A stretch of DNA of 17,444 nt from an uncultured Lentisphaeria bacterium (GTDB taxonomy: Bacteria > Verrucomicrobiota > Lentisphaeria > JABSQK01 > CAJWLW01), in the NCBI GenBank assembly GCA_913042885.1, contig CAJWLW010000074.1, forward strand, positions 1-17,444, written 5' to 3'. The notes under the pieces were generated by a model. It was given only the letters and a program-made list of their open reading frames with translations, was not told where the DNA came from and did not search any database. A program made the translations under genes and the position numbers. Shown here in pieces: positions 14,954-17,444 of the stretch. Within the stretch, counting starts at the first letter, position 1; each line of letters begins with the position of its first letter.

Positions 14954-15787
14954 CTATCTTCCGGCCAGCACTTCCTGCAGTTCATCGTTGGTCTCGTCGC
15001 CATCGTGCGCCGCCATCGTGACGTCCATCGTAGACGATTCCCCCACGTCCAACGGCAATTCCGGGCCGCTGCGAAACTGATTGATACCGATCAGACCATA
15101 GTCCCGGGTGAACCAGGGGATCGGATCGCGGCCTGCTGGTTGATGTACCGCGAGTCCCGCCGTCAGCCCGCCGGCGAAGCCCTGGGCGTCCACCCAGGCA
15201 CTCGTCTTGTCAAACGTACCCGCTTCATTCTCGCCGCCATCGGCGTCGACCATTCGGCCACCGTTGTCAACACAGAACGTATCGGCGATGCGCGTTGCCA
15301 GAAACGCTTCCTTGGTTTGCTTGAAAACCAACGGCATCTGTGCGGTGAACGTCGTTCGAATCCGCACGCTGTTGACCGTCTCGCCGCATCTGAAGTCGTA
15401 GACCGTTGTCTGCTCGATGATCGGGACGGCCAATGCGTCCTGCCATTCCGAGTGCTCGCGAAATTCGATGGTGTTCTCACCGCTTTCTTCCCAGGTGCGT
15501 TCGCGGCAGATGACGCGACCGGAGCTCGCAACAGCTGACGGACTGTATGTCGGGACCCAGAAGTCGATGACGTCCCACTCGCGGACGGCGACACAGCGAT
15601 GCGCAAAGAAGATGCCGTTGTGAAACGGGTGATCCACGGATGCTTCATGGATCACACAAACGCCCTGCGGTGTACAGAACGGATAGATGTACGGGCGCCA
15701 CATGCAGTCGTTGAAAGCGGCCACGTACTTGCCGCCGAAGAACAGTTTCGTGCGTTTCATCTGCTCGCGAATCTCGAAGTTGCTCAT
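14954..15787 (-). CDS. DUF6807 / 'PmoA family' protein of carbohydrate clusters
   Basis: The protein has 277 residues from the ATG at 15787; a longer frame upstream would run through the promoter. The family pattern is clear: GGKYVAAF, RPYIYPFCTPQGVCV (31-45), then a His-rich D52-H53-PFH56-NGIFFAH63, later DFW near 75-77, KTSAWVDAQG near 194-203 and the end strand WFTRDYGLIGINQF (225-238). Proteins of this family are often labelled methane oxygenase PmoA, but they are not the membrane monooxygenase subunit. They are soluble beta-sandwich proteins common in Bacteroidetes and Planctomycetes near glycoside hydrolases and Gfo/Idh genes, with no established reaction that I know of. The conserved His could bind metal or substrate. 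No signal peptide is visible. It lies 88 bases downstream of the GH4 gene on the same strand and has its own promoter candidate. Confidence 0.8.
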   Translation of the reverse strand: MSNFEIREQMKRTKLFFGGKYVAAFNDCMWRPYIYPFCTPQGVCVIHEASVDHPFHNGIFFAHRCVAVREWDVIDFWVPTYSPSAVASSGRVICRERTWEESGENTIEFREHSEWQDALAVPIIEQTTVYDFRCGETVNSVRIRTTFTAQMPLVFKQTKEAFLATRIADTFCVDNGGRMVDADGGENEAGTFDKTSAWVDAQGFAGGLTAGLAVHQPAGRDPIPWFTRDYGLIGINQFRSGPELPLDVGESSTMDVTMAAHDGDETNDELQEVLAGR

Positions 15788-15824
15788 GGGAAGTCTCTCA
15801 CAATAAGTGAAAAGTCGAAACGAT

Positions 15825-15852
15825 ATTCTATCGGTGCGCCCCCACGTTACAA
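15825..15852 (-). promoter_or_regulatory. Candidate sigma70-type promoter for the DUF6807 gene
   Basis: On the minus strand TTGTAA (15852-15847; 4 of 6) is followed by 16 bases and TAGAAT (15830-15825; 5 of 6). A start near 15818 gives a leader of about 30 bases with GAGAGA before the ATG at 15787. It lies in the 88-base gap after GH4, so the DUF6807 gene may be transcribed both from GH4 and on its own. Confidence 0.45.
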
Positions 15853-15875
15853 TGCAGGGCATCACGGGGACGGAA

Positions 15876-17339
15876 TTATGTCTGCATCTGACTGGCGGCG
15901 GCGCGGCCGTCCCTGATGCCGAGCGGTTGCTCACTGTTCAGGCGGGCGCTCGCGGCGGGGATCGCCTCCGTGTATTGGGGCAGCCAGCCGGCCTGGGCAA
16001 TGAGCATCTCATCGACAAGCTGGGAAATCTCCGGCGGGTTACAGACGGCACCCACCAGTGGATCCAGCATCATCGCCTGTTTCAGCAACTCGACGTCACC
16101 GTGGATGGCTGCTTCCACCGCTAATCTCTGGACATTGATCGACACATCGCAGACCGCGGCACAGCCCAGTGGCAGGTCCCCGACGGCCGGCGTATTGATG
16201 CCATTGCTATCGACGAAGCCGGGCACTTCGACAATCGCGTCGGCGGGCAGGTTGCTGATACAGTTGTTGTTGCGGACATTGAAGTGACCGCGATAGACGC
16301 GGCCGGTTTCGATTGCCTCGATGATATAGCTGCCGTGTTCCAGCGAACGATTGTCCGGGGCATATCGCCGCGGCTCTTCTTTCATCCACATCGGCAAATA
16401 CGTTTTGTACCAATCCCGGCGATCATTGCAGACGCGCAGATAGCCGGCCGTCTCCCCATTCATCCACGATGACATGTCGATCCACTCGGCAATCTCGTCT
16501 GGTCGTTTACGGTACCACGGCACATATTCCGAGAGATGTCCGTTCGACTCCGTAGAGTAATGTCCGAAGCGCCGCAGCATGTCGATGCGAACCTTCTCTG
16601 TGCACCGGAATTTCGGGTGCTTTTCAAAGCCGTCGAGCAGACGCGGCAACCAGTCTTCGCCGTTGTAGTGCGCCTTGATGAACCAGGTCTGGTGATTGAT
16701 GCCGGCCGCCGCGATGGAGACATCGTCTGTACTGACGCTGACGTAATCGGGATCGTCTGCTGCCTTGTCGCCATTGACTGCCACCTCGATGACTGTGGCG
16801 ATCTGCTGATGGGAGTGCTGCACGCCGTGGCATAGGCCAACCGTGTTGACCTGCCCGTACTTCAGTGCCACCCAGGTATTCATCGCCATCGGATTGGCGT
16901 AGTTCAGGAACAGCGCACCCGGTTTGGCGACGTCGCCAATGTCTTTACAGAAGTCGAGTATAGCCGGGATATTGCGCTGGCCGTACATGATGCCGCCGGC
17001 ACACAATGTGTCGCCCACGCACTGGTCGATGCCGTATTTGAGCGGTATCTCGACGTCCATCTCAAAGGCGTCCATGCCACCGATACGGGTCGTGTTGATG
17101 ACGTAATCCGCGGCCTCCAAAGCAGCCCGTCGATCCGTGGTTGTGACGATGCGGGCCGGCAGTTTGTTGGCATCGATGTCGCGCTCGACCAACTGCGTGA
17201 CGGCATCGAGATTGCGTTCGTTGATATCCATGAACGCAAACGTCGTGTCGGCGAATTCGGGGACGGTGAGGATGTCACCGACGAGTCTGCGGGTGAAGCC
17301 ACAACTGCCGGCGCCAATGAATGCGATTCGCAAGGCCAT
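15876..17339 (-). CDS. Glycoside hydrolase family 4 NAD-dependent glycosidase (alpha-galactosidase / alpha-galacturonidase type)
   Basis: The protein has 487 residues. It opens with the dinucleotide motif of GH4, FIGAGSCGFTRRLVGD (8-22), then FMDIN with the Asp that binds the NAD ribose (D38). Metal-site residues are C170-H171 in GLCHGVQHS and N215-H216 in AGINHQTW; NYANPM (146-151) and ESNGHLSEY (264-272) are also family features. GH4 enzymes use NAD and usually Mn to oxidise C3 transiently and eliminate the aglycone, in the cytoplasm, on alpha- or beta-glycosides. The CHGVQHS and AGINH pattern is that of the MelA-like alpha-galactosidase/galacturonidase group rather than the 6-phospho-glycosidases, though this is a judgement from memory. 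The last 25 residues (SEQPLGIRDGRAAASQMQT) look like a non-conserved tail. No strong ribosome site precedes the ATG. Its start lies 34 bases after the stop of an upstream gene. Confidence 0.92.
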   Translation of the reverse strand: MALRIAFIGAGSCGFTRRLVGDILTVPEFADTTFAFMDINERNLDAVTQLVERDIDANKLPARIVTTTDRRAALEAADYVINTTRIGGMDAFEMDVEIPLKYGIDQCVGDTLCAGGIMYGQRNIPAILDFCKDIGDVAKPGALFLNYANPMAMNTWVALKYGQVNTVGLCHGVQHSHQQIATVIEVAVNGDKAADDPDYVSVSTDDVSIAAAGINHQTWFIKAHYNGEDWLPRLLDGFEKHPKFRCTEKVRIDMLRRFGHYSTESNGHLSEYVPWYRKRPDEIAEWIDMSSWMNGETAGYLRVCNDRRDWYKTYLPMWMKEEPRRYAPDNRSLEHGSYIIEAIETGRVYRGHFNVRNNNCISNLPADAIVEVPGFVDSNGINTPAVGDLPLGCAAVCDVSINVQRLAVEAAIHGDVELLKQAMMLDPLVGAVCNPPEISQLVDEMLIAQAGWLPQYTEAIPAASARLNSEQPLGIRDGRAAASQMQT

Positions 17340-17373
17340 TTCAGGATTTGCCGGGGTGGGGGGTGAAGTTCTG

Positions 17374-17444
17374 CTACCTGCCGTAATCAGCCATGTACTT
17401 GATGAACTCTGGAAACGACTCGGCCGCGTCCGGGACAGTCGGCT
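17374..17444 (-). CDS. C-terminal end of an unidentified gene upstream of GH4
   Basis: The last 22 codons of a minus-strand gene enter from the right edge: PTVPDAAESFPEFIKYMADYG then R and TAG at 17376-17374. The sequence is protein-like (acidic helix with aromatic residues) in only one frame, and its stop lies 34 bases before the GH4 start, so the two are probably in one operon. The fragment is too short to assign a family. It resembles the helical end of many sugar-metabolism enzymes, but I do not assign one. Confidence 0.55.
   Translation of the reverse strand, partial: PTVPDAAESFPEFIKYMADYGR

Noticed and set aside
15877..15916. ATG with upstream GGGGACGGAATT and a 12-codon plus-strand frame (MSASDWRRRGRP), possibly the remnant start of a gene.
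   Set aside because: It lies wholly opposite the GH4 C-terminus, the peptide matches nothing I know, and a short frame in GC-rich DNA is expected by chance.

Overview
The window is a GC-rich piece of a bacterial chromosome that looks like part of a carbohydrate-catabolism region. The best taxonomic clue is the 43-residue N-terminus of a type II pseudopilin at the left edge (FTLIELLVV... followed by [13 protein letters not shown]). This form is typical of the multi-copy pseudopilins of Planctomycetota, Lentisphaerota, Kiritimatiellota and related lineages such as Hydrogenedentota. The formylglycine sulfatase, DUF6807/PmoA-like protein, FG-GAP propeller protein and paired Gfo/Idh/MocA oxidoreductases fit the same group. 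The phylum call is an inference from content; there is no rRNA or marker gene here. Ribosome binding sites of AGGAGG type precede some genes (1640, 7266), while others have almost none.

Layout. (1) 1-1760, minus strand: pseudopilin start, then an exported FG-GAP beta-propeller protein with a promoter and a 12-codon upstream reading frame. (2) 1776-3438: a divergent pair, a TIM-barrel sugar isomerase/epimerase-like protein (minus) and a cytoplasmic metallo-beta-lactamase-fold hydrolase (plus). (3) 3460-5010, minus: a sulfatase with an intact C-T-P-S-R site and no signal peptide. (4) 5244-12776, plus, probably one transcription unit: a calcineurin-type phosphoesterase, a short truncated open frame resembling an oxidoreductase N-terminus, a HAD hydrolase that overlaps it by ATGA, and an exported 1836-residue multidomain protein with a GH42-like barrel. 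(5) 12843-14944: a divergent pair of Gfo/Idh/MocA oxidoreductases. (6) 14954-17444, minus: a DUF6807/PmoA-like protein, a GH4 NAD-dependent glycosidase and the C-terminal end of one more gene.

How they may work together (inference): the very large exported protein would bind and perhaps cut a galactose-type glycan outside the cytoplasm. Sulfated or otherwise decorated sugars would be processed inside by the unexported sulfatase, the GH4 enzyme (redox-assisted glycoside cleavage), the Gfo/Idh dehydrogenases, the isomerase, and the HAD, calcineurin-type and MBL hydrolases. No transporter, sugar kinase or transcription regulator is visible, so the region is not a complete utilisation locus by itself.

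I see no CRISPR array, phage, insertion sequence, tRNA, rRNA or known defence system. The less ordinary features are the giant GH42-like protein with two GATase1-like domains, the truncated frame at 6260-6445, the HAD protein lacking the second Asp of motif I, the leader frame before the propeller gene, and a recurring ACTATA/GTTAC element in the intergenic gaps. No gene-free stretch exceeds 300 bases; the longest (5011-5243) is described.
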